In this document: positions 34,338-44,025 of the stretch, in pieces
Numbering within the stretch: the stretch's first letter is position 1
Layout: each line of letters opens with the position of its first letter
Notes under the pieces: generated by a model
What the model was told of the DNA's origin: nothing
The model's input: the letters and a program-made list of their open reading frames with translations, nothing else
Databases searched by the model: none
Position numbers and translations under genes: made by a program
From: Flavobacterium sp.
Lineage (GTDB): Bacteria > Bacteroidota > Bacteroidia > Flavobacteriales > Flavobacteriaceae
NCBI RefSeq assembly: GCF_013823965.1
Contig: NZ_PNNA01000055.1
Span: forward strand, 58,503-122,502
Reading direction: 5' to 3'
DNA: 64,000 nt

Positions 34338-35797
34338 AATTTTTGATTATTAAATTCAACAAAGAAGGTACTGCCTGTATAAGGTTTGCTCTCGACCCAA
34401 ATTTTTCCGCCCATGGCTTCAATCTGGGTCTTTATCATAAAAAGGCCGAATCCTTTGGCATCGGGATGTCTGTGAAATGTTTTTCGGATTTTGAAAAGAT
34501 TATTTCTGTGCATGTCCAAATCAATCCCCAAACCATTGTCACTTACCGACAACAGCACCGAATCACACTGTTTTTTCGTTTCAATTTTAATTGTTGGTTT
34601 GCGTTCTGGTGATTTATATTTCAGGGCATTGCTGACCAAATTGGCAACAATGCTTTCCAGATATTTATGGGGAAAATAAATAATTGGCGCTTCAGTGGCT
34701 TCTAGCTGAATATCGGCATCATACTCCTTGATTTGGGTTTCAAAACCAACGAGTACCTTGTCTAGACAATCCTTCAAATGAATCTTGTCCACTTCAATCC
34801 CAGAATCCTGTTGAACTTGGATAGATTCTACCAGTTCGTTAAAAACATCCATCAAGTGGTTTACCACGGGTTTAATCTTGGCGTGTACCATTTGACGTTC
34901 GTTCTCATCGGAACTTTGGTCAACATAGTCAATCAACATTGAAATATTGAGCAGTGGTGCTCTCAAATTATGCGAAACAATATTGCAAAAATCAACTAAC
35001 TGGGTATTCTTGAATTCTAGGGCGCTGGAATATTTGAGCAAATCCTCTTCGGCCTTTTTTCGCATAGTAATATCGGCACGAATCGCTACGTATTGAAAAG
35101 GTTTTCCTTGCTCATTGAGAAAAGGGACAATGGTGGTGTCTACCCAATAATATGATCCATCTTTGGCTTTGTTTTTGAGCTCGCCTTTCCAAATCTTCCC
35201 ACTGGCTATGGTGACCCACAAATCGCGAATAAATTCCTTGGAATGAAAACCCGAATTAATAATCCGATGGTCTTCCCCTAACAATTCTTCTCTGCTGTAT
35301 TTGGAAATTTTGCAGAAATTTTCGTTTACAAAATTGATGATTCCCTTTTGATTGGTAATAGCCACGATGGATGACTCATCAAGAGCAAATTTATAATCGG
35401 ATACTTCCTTCAGGCTTTTGAGCAGATTTTCTTCACTTTGCTTACGCTGGGTAATATCGGAACGGATAGCCACATATTGATAGGGTTTGCCGTCCGAATT
35501 CAAAAAAGGAACAATGGTCGTGTCGACCCAATAAACCGTTCCATCCTTTGCCCTGTTTTTGAGCTCGCCTTTCCATATCTTCCCATTGGCTATAGTGACC
35601 CATAACTCCCTGATAAATTCCTTTGGATGAAAACCAGAATTAATAATCCGGTGGTCCATCCCAATCAATTCCTCTCTGCTGTATTTTGAAATCGCGCAAA
35701 AGTTGTCATTTGCATGGATAATTATTCCCTTGGGATCTGTTATGGCCACAATTGCAGACTCATCGAGCGCATATTTATAATCATCAAGCTCTTTCAT
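34334..35797 (-). CDS. Soluble histidine kinase with duplicated PAS domains
   Basis: A 487-residue kinase without membrane segments. PAS-PAC 1 (about 4-120) and PAS-PAC 2 (about 132-248) are close duplicates, offset by 128 residues, both with the SKYSREEL and DHRIINSGFH segments. The dimerisation and phospho-acceptor helix has IVSHNLRAPLLNI (about 285). The ATPase domain (about 375-485) has an N-box NLVSNALKYK, G1 DNGLGID and G2 KGFGLFMIK. It is predicted to sense a cytoplasmic signal through PAS and phosphorylate the adjacent receiver. Confidence 0.92.
   Translation of the reverse strand: MKELDDYKYALDESAIVAITDPKGIIIHANDNFCAISKYSREELIGMDHRIINSGFHPKEFIRELWVTIANGKIWKGELKNRAKDGTVYWVDTTIVPFLNSDGKPYQYVAIRSDITQRKQSEENLLKSLKEVSDYKFALDESSIVAITNQKGIINFVNENFCKISKYSREELLGEDHRIINSGFHSKEFIRDLWVTIASGKIWKGELKNKAKDGSYYWVDTTIVPFLNEQGKPFQYVAIRADITMRKKAEEDLLKYSSALEFKNTQLVDFCNIVSHNLRAPLLNISMLIDYVDQSSDENERQMVHAKIKPVVNHLMDVFNELVESIQVQQDSGIEVDKIHLKDCLDKVLVGFETQIKEYDADIQLEATEAPIIYFPHKYLESIVANLVSNALKYKSPERKPTIKIETKKQCDSVLLSVSDNGLGIDLDMHRNNLFKIRKTFHRHPDAKGFGLFMIKTQIEAMGGKIWVESKPYTGSTFFVEFNNQKL
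35015..35790 (-). repeat. Tandem duplication of a 384-base PAS-coding unit
   Basis: The two PAS domains are repeated at the DNA level with long shared runs, for example tttttgagctcgcctttcca in both copies. High identity implies recent duplication or ongoing gene conversion. Confidence 0.75.
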
Positions 35798-36185
35798 TGT
35801 TAGTTTGGTTATTATATGTTAAAAAAAGTTTGGGGCAATGACTTTGAACACATTCCATACTACTGTTTTCTTTGAAAACTTAAATCATTGATTAGTTGAA
35901 AAATTATGATTCATTCGCTGATGTGGCTCTATAAAATATATTGGATTTGTCTTAAAAAAGAAGTTACGTCGTGATTTAATTTAATGCAATTTAATAAAAA
36001 ACAAATACATTTCATGCAATATTATGATGTTTTCGATGAAATGCGTAAATTTATATGCATTTATCATATAAAAACATTGTCAGCTTGCTGCTTTTTTCTA
36101 CCTACAAAATACCAAGTACAAACAAAAAAACCACAACAAAATATTATCCTGTCGTGGTTTTTTTTATTTAATAATTTTTTAGGTT
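35798..36185. other. 388-base intergenic region
   Basis: AT-rich gap upstream of the kinase (minus) and after the SDR gene's stop. It holds terminator copy 4 (36124-36165). A short open frame at 35984-36247 is not convincing because it runs through the terminator into the SDR gene. Several atgcaat/atgcatt words occur around 35982-36065 without clear structure. Confidence 0.5.
36124..36165 (-). terminator. Terminator of the ACCACrACA family (copy 4)
   Basis: ACCACAACA and TGTCGTGGT pair with one A/C mismatch on the plus strand that becomes a G-U pair in minus-strand RNA. It lies 21 bases past the stop of the minus-strand SDR gene. Confidence 0.75.
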
Positions 36186-37733
36186 TTACCAAGGAATTGG
36201 ATTGTAATCTTTCAAGAATTTTCCGCACCAATGTTTCCCTGTGTTGATTCCGTCAAACAATGGATCCAATACCCGGGCGGCACCATCAACAATATCCAAT
36301 GGCGGCTGAAAATCTTCTTCTTCCTGTTTTCTTTTCGCTAATTCTGCCGGATCTTCATCTGTTACCCAACCCGTATCAACGGCATTCATGAAAATTCCGG
36401 CTTTCGCCAAAGTTCCCGAAGCAGTATGTGTCAGCATATTCAGCGCGGCTTTCGCCATATTGGTGTGCGGATGACGGTCTTCTTTAAAAAAACGGTGAAA
36501 TTTCCCTTCCATCGCCGAAACATTGATGATGTGTTTCTTGCCTGTATTGTCTTTCTTCATCACTTCTGAAAGGCGGTTGCACAACACAAAAGGAGCCACC
36601 GAATTGACCAATTGCACTTCGATCATTTCTGTGGTTTCTATTTGACCCAATCGCAATCGCCAACTGTTGGTTTTTCGCAAATCGACTTGCTGCAAATCGG
36701 CGTCGAGTTCTCCCTCCGGAAAAACTTCTTTGGCCACGAGTGCATTATCAAAAGAATATGGAATTTGTGATAATTTGGCGGAAGCGCGCAATCCAATTCC
36801 GGGTTCAGGACCGTGCCATGTTACCGGCATGTTTTCATTCGACGAAAATCCTGTTGTCAGCACTTTCAATTCATCCAAACAATTAGTGTGATCCAACAAT
36901 AATTCCTGCGCTTCTTTTGGCAAAGAGGCCATTGGCAATTCTTCATTTTCCATCAAATGCGAATAAAACCCGGCTGGTCGTCGCACGGTTTGCGCTGCAT
37001 TATTGATTAAAATATCCAAACGCTGGTATTTTTGCTCGATAAAATTACAGAAAATTTCCACACTCGGAATGTGTCGCAAATCCAGTCCGTGAATTTTTAA
37101 TCGATGTTTCCATTCCATAAAATCATCTTCCTTTGAAAACCGCAATGCCGAATCTGCCGGAAAACGTGTCGTGGCAATAACCGTTGCTCCTCCGCGCAAA
37201 AGCATCAAAGCAATATGGTAACCTATTTTTAATCGAGAACCCGTAATCACGGCAATTTGTCCTTTTACATCGGCTGTTTGAAAACGTTTGGCATAATTAA
37301 AATCACCACAATCAGTACACATTGTATCGTAAAAATGGTGCATTTTAGTAAACTCAGTTTTACAAACGTAGCAATTCCTGGGTTTCTCCAGTTCGAGTTG
37401 TTCTTTGGATTCCAAATCGTGGGAAGCCAACAATTTTGGAGCAACAAACACACTTGCTTCTCGGGCATATCGGATTCCGGTTTCTTTGCGGGCAGTTCTG
37501 TCTTTCTTTTCCTGTTTGCGTTTGGCTACTGCTTTTCCGTCTTTTTTTCTACGAGAAAGTTCATCTCGATCCGGACGCGAAAATTGTCCCGCGGCTTTGA
37601 GCAACTCGGTTCGTTGTTCTTTCGGAATATCAAATATTTGGTCTGTGTCTGCGTTTAATTGTGCCAAAATAGCGATGCATCGGTCAATTTCTTCCGAAGT
37701 TATGGCTTTCTTATTGTGTATTGCTGATGTCAT
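36186..37733 (-). CDS. SDR-like oxidoreductase with an internal zinc ribbon
   Basis: A 515-residue protein starting at ATG 37733. The upstream TTG at 37757 overlaps the promoter box. A basic N-terminal region (about 45-95) precedes a four-cysteine zinc ribbon (CYVCKTEF and CTDCGDFN, about 125-150), then a Rossmann SDR domain (about 160-480): [33 protein letters not shown] and [12 protein letters not shown]. At the catalytic YxxxK position the sequence reads TNMAK, so the tyrosine is replaced by threonine. It may be a non-catalytic or altered nucleotide-binding enzyme. The zinc ribbon could bind a protein or nucleic acid. No named substrate. Confidence 0.8.
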   Translation of the reverse strand: MTSAIHNKKAITSEEIDRCIAILAQLNADTDQIFDIPKEQRTELLKAAGQFSRPDRDELSRRKKDGKAVAKRKQEKKDRTARKETGIRYAREASVFVAPKLLASHDLESKEQLELEKPRNCYVCKTEFTKMHHFYDTMCTDCGDFNYAKRFQTADVKGQIAVITGSRLKIGYHIALMLLRGGATVIATTRFPADSALRFSKEDDFMEWKHRLKIHGLDLRHIPSVEIFCNFIEQKYQRLDILINNAAQTVRRPAGFYSHLMENEELPMASLPKEAQELLLDHTNCLDELKVLTTGFSSNENMPVTWHGPEPGIGLRASAKLSQIPYSFDNALVAKEVFPEGELDADLQQVDLRKTNSWRLRLGQIETTEMIEVQLVNSVAPFVLCNRLSEVMKKDNTGKKHIINVSAMEGKFHRFFKEDRHPHTNMAKAALNMLTHTASGTLAKAGIFMNAVDTGWVTDEDPAELAKRKQEEEDFQPPLDIVDGAARVLDPLFDGINTGKHWCGKFLKDYNPIPW

Positions 37734-37754
37734 TAGGTTGTAAAAATCAAGGGA

Positions 37755-37762
37755 CAAAGATA
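37755..37762 (-). promoter_or_regulatory. -7 element for the SDR gene
   Basis: Minus-strand TATCTTTG fits TAnnTTTG, 21 bases before ATG 37733; it rules out the earlier TTG start. Confidence 0.45.
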
Positions 37763-37781
37763 GTCATACTCTACTCACTTT

Positions 37782-37802
37782 AATCTTTAATCTTTAATCT
37801 TT
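37782..37802. repeat. Three AATCTTT heptamers between divergent genes
   Basis: Three perfect head-to-tail copies of AATCTTT, related to the AATCTAA repeats at 39497-39538. They lie between the SDR promoter and the methyltransferase gene. Confidence 0.7.
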
Positions 37803-37832
37803 GTATCTTCGCATTCCTATTTGCAACTTTTT

Positions 37833-38612
37833 ATGTTATTCCAAATAAAAGCCTATCTAAAATTCCTATGGAAATCCAAAAACGAACACGCAGTGCATTC
37901 GCCATTTGTGTTTCATTTGCTTACGAAATGTTTTTATGACAAGAAACCCAAACCGGAATATTCCTTTTTAAAAGAATACAGAAATTCGCTGCTGGAAAAT
38001 AAAAACACGATTGAAGTAACCGATTTTGGAGCTGGTTCAAAGGTTTTCAAATCGAATACAAGACGAATTGACAAAATTGCCAAAACGGCTGGAATCACTA
38101 AAAAACGTGCCGAATTATTGTTCCGAATTACGAATTATTTTCAACCAGAAAGCATTTTAGAAATAGGCACTTCGTTGGGATTGGCCACTTCTGCCTTAGC
38201 ATTGGGCCATCCAAAAGCAAAAATCACAACATTAGAAGGTTGTCCTGAAACGGCAAAACAAGCTCAATTACAATCACAAAAATTCAATTACAAGAATGTA
38301 GAATTAATTGCAACCGAATTTAAAAGTTATTTGGGCAACAGCCAACTGAAAACTGAAAACTTCCAACTCATTTATTTTGACGGCAACCATTCCAAAAAAG
38401 CCACTTTGGATTATTTTGAACTTTTACTGCCAACCATTACGAATGAAACACTTTGGATTTTCGACGATATTCATTGGTCAAAAGATATGGAAGAAGCTTG
38501 GAAAATTATGAAAAACCATCCAAAAGTGTCTGCAACCATCGATACTTTTCAATGGGGATTGATTTTCTTTAGAAGAGAACAACCGAAGGAACATTTTGTG
38601 ATTCGGGTCTAA
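37833..38612 (+). CDS. Class I SAM-dependent O-methyltransferase-like protein
   Basis: A 259-residue protein starting at ATG 37833; the upstream TTG (37821) is less likely. N-terminal helices (KAYLKFLWKSKNEHAVHSPFVFHLL) precede a Rossmann fold with SAM motif I ILEIGTSLGLATSALALG (about 110), acidic motif II TTLEGCPET, and IYFDGNHSKKATLDYF typical of the O-methyltransferase family 3 type. Target unknown. It is a stand-alone gene, divergent from the SDR gene. Confidence 0.83.
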   Translation: MLFQIKAYLKFLWKSKNEHAVHSPFVFHLLTKCFYDKKPKPEYSFLKEYRNSLLENKNTIEVTDFGAGSKVFKSNTRRIDKIAKTAGITKKRAELLFRITNYFQPESILEIGTSLGLATSALALGHPKAKITTLEGCPETAKQAQLQSQKFNYKNVELIATEFKSYLGNSQLKTENFQLIYFDGNHSKKATLDYFELLLPTITNETLWIFDDIHWSKDMEEAWKIMKNHPKVSATIDTFQWGLIFFRREQPKEHFVIRV

Positions 38613-38779
38613 TTTAATGACAAAGGTTTTAAAATGACAGAAATGAAGTAGTAATAAAACTAAAAAATGTAACAAATTTAAAAAAATGGTACATATTAAT
38701 AATCCAAAAGTCTTTTGTACTTTTAAACCAAAACTTTAATGTCAGGCCAAGCCTATCAAAGTGCTAAATTATATATAAA

Positions 38780-39466
38780 ATGTCAAAACCATTAATTAAA
38801 ATAACCAACATCAAAAGAGATTTTGTCTTGGGAAATGAAATAGTGTATGTTCTAAAAGGTATTGATTTACAAATTAACAAAGGCGAATATGTAGCACTGA
38901 TGGGACCTTCGGGTTCTGGAAAATCTACGTTGATGAACCTTTTGGGATGTTTGGACACGCCAACTTCAGGTTCATACATTTTGAACGGAAAAGACGTAAG
39001 CCAGATGCATGATGATGAATTGGCCGAAATTCGAAACAAAGAAATAGGATTTGTTTTTCAAACTTTCAACCTTTTGCCAAGAACAACAGCTCTCGACAAT
39101 GTGGCTTTGCCCATGATTTATGCCGGATATTCAAAATCCCAAAGAAGAGAACGGGCGACTGAAGTTTTGCAACAAGTCAACTTGTCCGACAGAATGGACC
39201 ACCAACCCAACCAACTTTCGGGAGGTCAGCGCCAACGTGTTGCCATAGCCAGGGCATTGGTCAACAAACCATCCATAATCCTTGCCGATGAACCCACCGG
39301 AAATTTAGACAGCAAAACATCCGAGGAAATCATGACGCTGTTAGAGGAAATCCACAGTAAAGGCAACACCATAATTGTGGTAACCCACGAAGAAGACATT
39401 GCCGCCCACGCAAAGAGAATCATTCGTTTGCGCGACGGAATGATTGAAAGCGACACTTCGAAGTAA
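38780..39466 (+). CDS. ABC transporter ATPase, LolD/MacB type
   Basis: A 228-residue ATPase with Walker [11 protein letters not shown]-loop [14 protein letters not shown], signature [15 protein letters not shown] and Walker [13 protein letters not shown] followed by VVTHEEDIA. The LP-R-TA Q-loop segment and PTGNLDSK are marks of the LolD/MacB/FtsE group that works with FtsX-type permeases. No permease gene is adjacent, so its partner is elsewhere. It could drive lipoprotein release, efflux or mechanotransmission. Confidence 0.9.
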   Translation: MSKPLIKITNIKRDFVLGNEIVYVLKGIDLQINKGEYVALMGPSGSGKSTLMNLLGCLDTPTSGSYILNGKDVSQMHDDELAEIRNKEIGFVFQTFNLLPRTTALDNVALPMIYAGYSKSQRRERATEVLQQVNLSDRMDHQPNQLSGGQRQRVAIARALVNKPSIILADEPTGNLDSKTSEEIMTLLEEIHSKGNTIIVVTHEEDIAAHAKRIIRLRDGMIESDTSK

Positions 39467-39496
39467 TTGTAGATTGAAGATTTTAGAGTTCTGATT

Positions 39497-39538
39497 AATC
39501 TAAAATCTGAAATCTAAAATCTAAAATCTAAAATCTTT
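39497..39538. repeat. Six tandem AATCTAA heptamers
   Basis: Six head-to-tail 7-base units (AATCTAA with variants AATCTGA and AATCTTT) fill the gap before the adenosyltransferase ATG at 39542. An inverted form (agattgaagattttagag) lies just upstream at 39471-39488, so imperfect hairpins can form. Confidence 0.8.
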
Positions 39539-39541
39539 AAA

Positions 39542-40111
39542 ATGAAAATCTACACCAAAACAGGCGATAAAGGAACCACGGCACTTTTTGGCGGAACACG
39601 GGTTCCCAAAGACCACATTCGCATAGAAAGCTACGGCACCGTTGACGAATTGAATTCCCATATCGGACTAATTCGCGACCAAGAAATAAATCCGCATTAC
39701 AAAAACATACTTATCGAAATTCAGGATCGATTGTTTACCGTTGGCGCCATTCTAGCCACTCCACCCGAAAAAGAAGTGAAGAAAAACGGCGAATTGCGGC
39801 TACAAAAATTGGGAATAGTAGAAAGTGACATTGAATTGCTGGAAACTGAAATTGATGCCATGGAAGAAGCGCTTCCGCCAATGACCCATTTTGTTTTGCC
39901 GGGCGGCCACACTACCGTGTCATATTGTCATATTGCCCGCTGTGTTTGTCGTCGAGTCGAACGCTTGGCGGTACATTTAGACCATAACGAACCCGTTGCC
40001 GAAATCGTAATTATGTACCTAAACCGACTTTCTGACTATCTTTTTGTATTGGCACGAAAGTTGTCAAATGATTTGAACGCCGAGGAAGTAAAATGGATTC
40101 CAAGGAAATAA
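39542..40111 (+). CDS. Cob(I)alamin adenosyltransferase, PduO type
   Basis: A 189-residue enzyme that transfers the adenosyl group from ATP to cob(I)alamin. Diagnostic parts are the N-terminal KIYTKTGDKGTTALFGGTRV (ATP loop), SYGTVDELNSHIG, and the helices RCVCRRVERLAVHL and YLNRLSDYLFVLARKL. Length is normal. No other cobalamin genes are nearby, so it probably supplies coenzyme B12 to dispersed enzymes such as methylmalonyl-CoA mutase. It is bracketed by AATCTAA-type repeats on both sides. Confidence 0.94.
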   Translation: MKIYTKTGDKGTTALFGGTRVPKDHIRIESYGTVDELNSHIGLIRDQEINPHYKNILIEIQDRLFTVGAILATPPEKEVKKNGELRLQKLGIVESDIELLETEIDAMEEALPPMTHFVLPGGHTTVSYCHIARCVCRRVERLAVHLDHNEPVAEIVIMYLNRLSDYLFVLARKLSNDLNAEEVKWIPRK

Positions 40112-40121
40112 AATTTTAGAG

Positions 40122-40179
40122 TTTAGATTGCAGATTTTAGATTCACAGGATTGCAAAAATCTAAAATCTACAATCTAAA
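40122..40179. repeat. 22-base inverted repeat built from AATCTAA words
   Basis: Arms 40122-40143 and 40158-40179 pair with a single mismatch around a 14-base loop. They consist of TTTAGATT/AATCTAAA words, as in the heptamer array at 39497-39538. It may end the adenosyltransferase transcript or be a mobile-like intergenic repeat. Confidence 0.75.
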
Positions 40180-40224
40180 ATTAAAACACGTTCTTAACTT
40201 TAATTAAAAATAAATGAATTTTTA

Positions 40225-40255
40225 CTTGTCTTTTTCAGTAAAAAATTTATTTTTG
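40225..40255 (+). promoter_or_regulatory. Full Bacteroidota promoter for the DUF2795 gene
   Basis: TTG at 40225-40227 and TATTTTTG at 40248-40255 are 20 bases apart, within the 17-23 spacing of the TTG/TAnnTTTG consensus. Start codon at 40278. This is the best-formed housekeeping promoter I found in the window. Confidence 0.7.
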
Positions 40256-40277
40256 CACAAAACTAAACAGACAAAAG

Positions 40278-40499
40278 ATGTATTGGACATTAGAATTAGC
40301 ATCCTACCTAAGCGATGCACCGTGGCCTGCTAACAAAGATGAACTTATCGATTACGCTATTAGAGCTGGAGCACCATTAGAAGTAGTGGAAAACTTACAG
40401 TCAATAGAGGATGAAGGAGAGATATACGAATCAATGGAAGAAATTTGGCCGGATTATCCTACTGACGAAGATTACCTTTGGAACGAGGATGAATATTAA
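40278..40499 (+). CDS. DUF2795 small acidic protein
   Basis: A 73-residue, strongly acidic protein (MYWTLELASYLSDAPWPANK, then GAPLEVVENLQSIEDEGEIY, C-terminal DEDYLWNEDEY). It matches DUF2795, a small helical domain widespread in Bacteroidota. No enzymatic motif. It has a strong promoter and its own terminator (40513-40541), implying good expression. Role unknown. Confidence 0.88.
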   Translation: MYWTLELASYLSDAPWPANKDELIDYAIRAGAPLEVVENLQSIEDEGEIYESMEEIWPDYPTDEDYLWNEDEY

Positions 40500-40512
40500 A
40501 AAATATCTGAAG

Positions 40513-40541
40513 AAAAAAGTCTCAAAAGAGGCTTTTTTTTT
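40513..40541 (+). terminator. Terminator after the DUF2795 gene
   Basis: AGTCTC and GAGGCT (one wobble pair) form a stem with an A4 loop, extended by A-run/T-run pairing and a long T tail. Confidence 0.8.
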
Positions 40542-40584
40542 GTTTAAATTTACGCACTTTTATAAATAGAAATACAAACATATC

Positions 40585-43500
40585 ATGAGTTTCATAAATA
40601 GCATTATCAAAGCCTTTGTAGGTGATAAATCTGAAAAGGATGTCAAGGCTTTACAACCTTATTTAACCAAAATCAAGACTTTCGAAAGTGGTTTGATGGC
40701 GATGTCGCACGATGAATTGCGAGCCAGAACCCTCTTTTTTAAAGAAAAAATAAAACAAAATCGCTCCGAGAAAGATGCGAAAATTGCTTCGCTTCAACAA
40801 GAAGCAGAAAGCGTTGAAGATATTGACAAACGCGAAGACATTTACTTGGCCATTGATGCCTTGGAAAAAGAAGCTTACGAAATTTCGGAAAAAACCTTGA
40901 TGGAGATTCTGCCGGAAGCCTTTGCCGTTGTCAAAGAAACCGCCAGACGATTCAAGGAAAACACCCAAATTCAAGTAACCGCAACGGCAAAAGACCGAGA
41001 ACTCTCGGCCACAAAAACTTACATCACATTGGATGGCGACAACGCCATTTGGTCCAATTCATGGAACGCCGCCGGAAAACAAATCACTTGGGACATGATT
41101 CATTATGATGTCCAATTGATAGGTGGAATGGTGTTGCACGAAGGTAAAATTGCCGAAATGCAAACAGGTGAAGGAAAAACATTGGTGGCAACTTTACCGC
41201 TTTATTTGAATGCCTTGACCGGAAACGGCGTGCATTTGGTAACCGTAAATGATTACTTGGCCAAACGTGACAGCACCTGGAAAGCTCCATTATTCGAATT
41301 TCACGGTTTAACCGTGGATTGTATCGACAATCACCAACCCAATTCCGAAGGCAGAAAGAAAGCGTACGATGCCGACATTACTTACGGAACCAACAACGAA
41401 TTTGGTTTTGATTATTTGAGAGACAACATGGCGCATTCGCCTGATGACTTAGTGCAACGAAAACACAATTACGCCATTGTCGATGAGGTCGATTCAGTTT
41501 TGATTGATGATGCGCGTACGCCATTGATTATTTCTGGTCCCGTGCCACAAGGTGATCGCCACGAATTTACCGAGTTGAAACCAAAAATCGAAAATTTGGT
41601 GGCCTTGCAAAGACAATTGGCCAATGGATTCTTGGCAGAAGCCAAAAGATTAATCAAAGAAGGCAACACCAAAGACGGTGGTTTCATATTATTGAGAGCC
41701 TATAGAGCTTTGCCAAAGAACAAAGCCTTGATCAAGTTTTTGAGTGAAGAAGGAATCAAACAATTGCTTCAAAAAACCGAAAACCAATACATGGAGAACA
41801 ACAACAAGGAAATGCCGAAAGTGGATGAAGCCTTGTATTTTGTAATCGAAGAAAAAAACAACCAAGTAGAATTGACCGATCACGGTATCAAACATCTTTC
41901 GGGAGATACGGACAGCGACTTTTTTGTGCTTCCAGACATTGGAACCGAAATTGCCGCCATCGAAAAGAAGAACTTGGAAAAAGACAAAGAAGCCGAAGAA
42001 AAAGAAAAATTATTCCAGGATTTTGGCGTAAAAAGCGAGCGTATCCACACCTTGACACAACTTTTGAAAGCTTACACTCTTTTCGAAAAAGACGTGGAAT
42101 ACGTAATCATGGACAACAAAATCATGATTGTAGACGAACAAACCGGTCGTATCATGGACGGTCGTCGTTATTCAGACGGTTTGCACCAAGCGATTGAAGC
42201 CAAAGAAAACGTAAAAATTGAAGACGCCACCCAAACATTTGCAACGGTAACGCTTCAAAATTATTTCAGAATGTACAGCAAACTAGGCGGTATGACTGGA
42301 ACCGCCGTTACGGAAGCTGGCGAATTATGGCAAATATATAAATTGGATGTTGTAGAAATTCCTACAAACAAACCAATGATACGAAAAGACAAAGAAGATT
42401 TTATCTATAAAACGACTCGTGAAAAATTCAACGCCGTAATTGAGGACGTAACTGAATTATCGAAAGCAGGAAGACCTGTTTTAATTGGTACTACCTCCGT
42501 GGAAATTTCGGAATTATTGAGCCGAATGTTGAAAATGCGTGGTGTTGTCCACAACGTCTTGAATGCAAAAATGCACAAACAAGAGGCACAAATCGTGGAA
42601 GAAGCAGGAAAACCTGGAGTTGTGACCATTGCCACCAATATGGCGGGTCGTGGAACGGACATTAAATTGTCTGCCGAGGTGAAAGCTGCGGGAGGTTTGG
42701 CAATCGTGGGTACAGAACGTCACGATTCGCGTCGTGTGGACCGTCAGTTACGAGGTCGTGCCGGTCGTCAAGGAGATCCTGGAAGTTCCCAGTTTTATGT
42801 TTCCCTTGAAGACAACTTGATGCGTTTGTTTGGTTCTGAAAGAGTGGCCAAAGTAATGGACAGAATGGGATTGGAAGAAGGTGAAGTTATCCAACATTCG
42901 ATGATGACCAAATCTATCGAACGTGCCCAGAAGAAAGTGGAAGAAAACAACTTTGGTGTTCGTAAACGTTTATTGGAATACGATGACGTGATGAATGCCC
43001 AACGTGAGGTGGTATACAAACGCCGTCGTCACGCCTTGTTCGGGGAACGTTTGAAACTGGATATTGCCAACATGATGTACGATACTTGCGATTTAATCGT
43101 GAGCGACAATAAAGCAACCAACGATTTCAAAAACTTCGAATTCGAATTGATTCGTTATTTCTCCATCACTTCTCCGGTTACCGAAAGTGAATTCAGCAGA
43201 TTGACGGATATCGAATTGACCGGAAAAGTATACAAAGCAGCTTTGGCGTTTTATACCGAAAAAACAGAACGCAGCGCCAGGGAAGCATTTCCAATCATCA
43301 GCAATGTGTATGAGGACAAAAACAACCAATTCGAGCGCATCATCGTTCCTTTTACGGATGGAATCAAATCCTTGAACGTGGTTACCGATTTGAAAAAAGC
43401 ATATGAGACCAAAGGAAATCAATTGATTGCCGATTTCGAGAAAAACATCACATTGGCCATCGTGGACGAAGCTTGGAAAAAACATTTACGCAAAATGGAT

Positions 43501-43926
43501 GAATTGAAACAATCAGTTCAATTGGCGGTACACGAACAAAAAGATCCTTTGCTTATTTACAAATTTGAAGCTTTCAATTTGTTCAGTTCGATGTTGAATG
43601 GCGTAAACAAAGAAGTGATTTCGTTCTTGTTCAAAGGCGATTTGCCACAACAAACGGCTCCTGCAATTCAAGAAGCAAAACAAGTTAAGGTTAAAGAAAA
43701 TTACAAAACCAGCAAAGACGAAATTGTTTCAAGCGAAAGTGCCAATCAAGAAGCCGGACAAACGCAACAACGTCAGGTTACAGAGACGATTGTTCGTGAC
43801 CAACCGAAAATTAATCGCAACGATACGGTAACAATCCAAAACGTGGCCAATGGACAAATACAGGAAATGAAATACAAGAAAGCCGAAAGCTTGATAGCCA
43901 ACGGAACTTGGGTTTTAGTTTCTTAA
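40585..43926 (+). CDS. secA: Preprotein translocase ATPase SecA
   Basis: The 1,113-residue motor of the Sec export pathway. Walker A is [20 protein letters not shown] (about 192), Walker B/DEAD is [20 protein letters not shown], and the second motor domain has GRGTDIKL and [14 protein letters not shown]. It is longer than E. coli SecA (901) because of an insertion at about 335-470, usual in Bacteroidota. The C-terminal Cys-rich zinc motif is absent; the protein ends in [16 protein letters not shown] after a Gln-rich linker. Ends at a strong terminator (43947-43985). Confidence 0.97.
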   Translation: MSFINSIIKAFVGDKSEKDVKALQPYLTKIKTFESGLMAMSHDELRARTLFFKEKIKQNRSEKDAKIASLQQEAESVEDIDKREDIYLAIDALEKEAYEISEKTLMEILPEAFAVVKETARRFKENTQIQVTATAKDRELSATKTYITLDGDNAIWSNSWNAAGKQITWDMIHYDVQLIGGMVLHEGKIAEMQTGEGKTLVATLPLYLNALTGNGVHLVTVNDYLAKRDSTWKAPLFEFHGLTVDCIDNHQPNSEGRKKAYDADITYGTNNEFGFDYLRDNMAHSPDDLVQRKHNYAIVDEVDSVLIDDARTPLIISGPVPQGDRHEFTELKPKIENLVALQRQLANGFLAEAKRLIKEGNTKDGGFILLRAYRALPKNKALIKFLSEEGIKQLLQKTENQYMENNNKEMPKVDEALYFVIEEKNNQVELTDHGIKHLSGDTDSDFFVLPDIGTEIAAIEKKNLEKDKEAEEKEKLFQDFGVKSERIHTLTQLLKAYTLFEKDVEYVIMDNKIMIVDEQTGRIMDGRRYSDGLHQAIEAKENVKIEDATQTFATVTLQNYFRMYSKLGGMTGTAVTEAGELWQIYKLDVVEIPTNKPMIRKDKEDFIYKTTREKFNAVIEDVTELSKAGRPVLIGTTSVEISELLSRMLKMRGVVHNVLNAKMHKQEAQIVEEAGKPGVVTIATNMAGRGTDIKLSAEVKAAGGLAIVGTERHDSRRVDRQLRGRAGRQGDPGSSQFYVSLEDNLMRLFGSERVAKVMDRMGLEEGEVIQHSMMTKSIERAQKKVEENNFGVRKRLLEYDDVMNAQREVVYKRRRHALFGERLKLDIANMMYDTCDLIVSDNKATNDFKNFEFELIRYFSITSPVTESEFSRLTDIELTGKVYKAALAFYTEKTERSAREAFPIISNVYEDKNNQFERIIVPFTDGIKSLNVVTDLKKAYETKGNQLIADFEKNITLAIVDEAWKKHLRKMDELKQSVQLAVHEQKDPLLIYKFEAFNLFSSMLNGVNKEVISFLFKGDLPQQTAPAIQEAKQVKVKENYKTSKDEIVSSESANQEAGQTQQRQVTETIVRDQPKINRNDTVTIQNVANGQIQEMKYKKAESLIANGTWVLVS

Positions 43927-43946
43927 TTAAAACCAAAACCTATTTT

Positions 43947-43985
43947 AATCCTCAACTATCAAAAATAGTTGAGGATTTTTTTTAC
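43947..43985 (+). terminator. Terminator of secA
   Basis: AATCCTCAACTAT and ATAGTTGAGGATT form a 13-base perfect stem with a short loop, followed by eight T residues. It overlaps the next promoter box (43983-43990). Confidence 0.88.
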
Positions 43986-43990
43986 ATTTG
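43983..43990 (+). promoter_or_regulatory. -7 element immediately after the secA terminator
   Basis: TACATTTG fits TAnnTTTG. It excludes upstream in-frame starts and supports ATG 44026. Confidence 0.45.
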
Positions 43991-44025
43991 GTTTACCATA
44001 CTTTTTAATTCCAATAAAAAATCAA

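Noticed and set aside
35984..36247. 87-codon open frame in the kinase/SDR gap
   Set aside because: It runs through terminator copy 4 and into the SDR gene; composition is not protein-like.
39497..39538. Tandem heptamers considered as a CRISPR or toxin-type array
   Set aside because: Units are 7 bases with no spacers; this is a simple tandem repeat.
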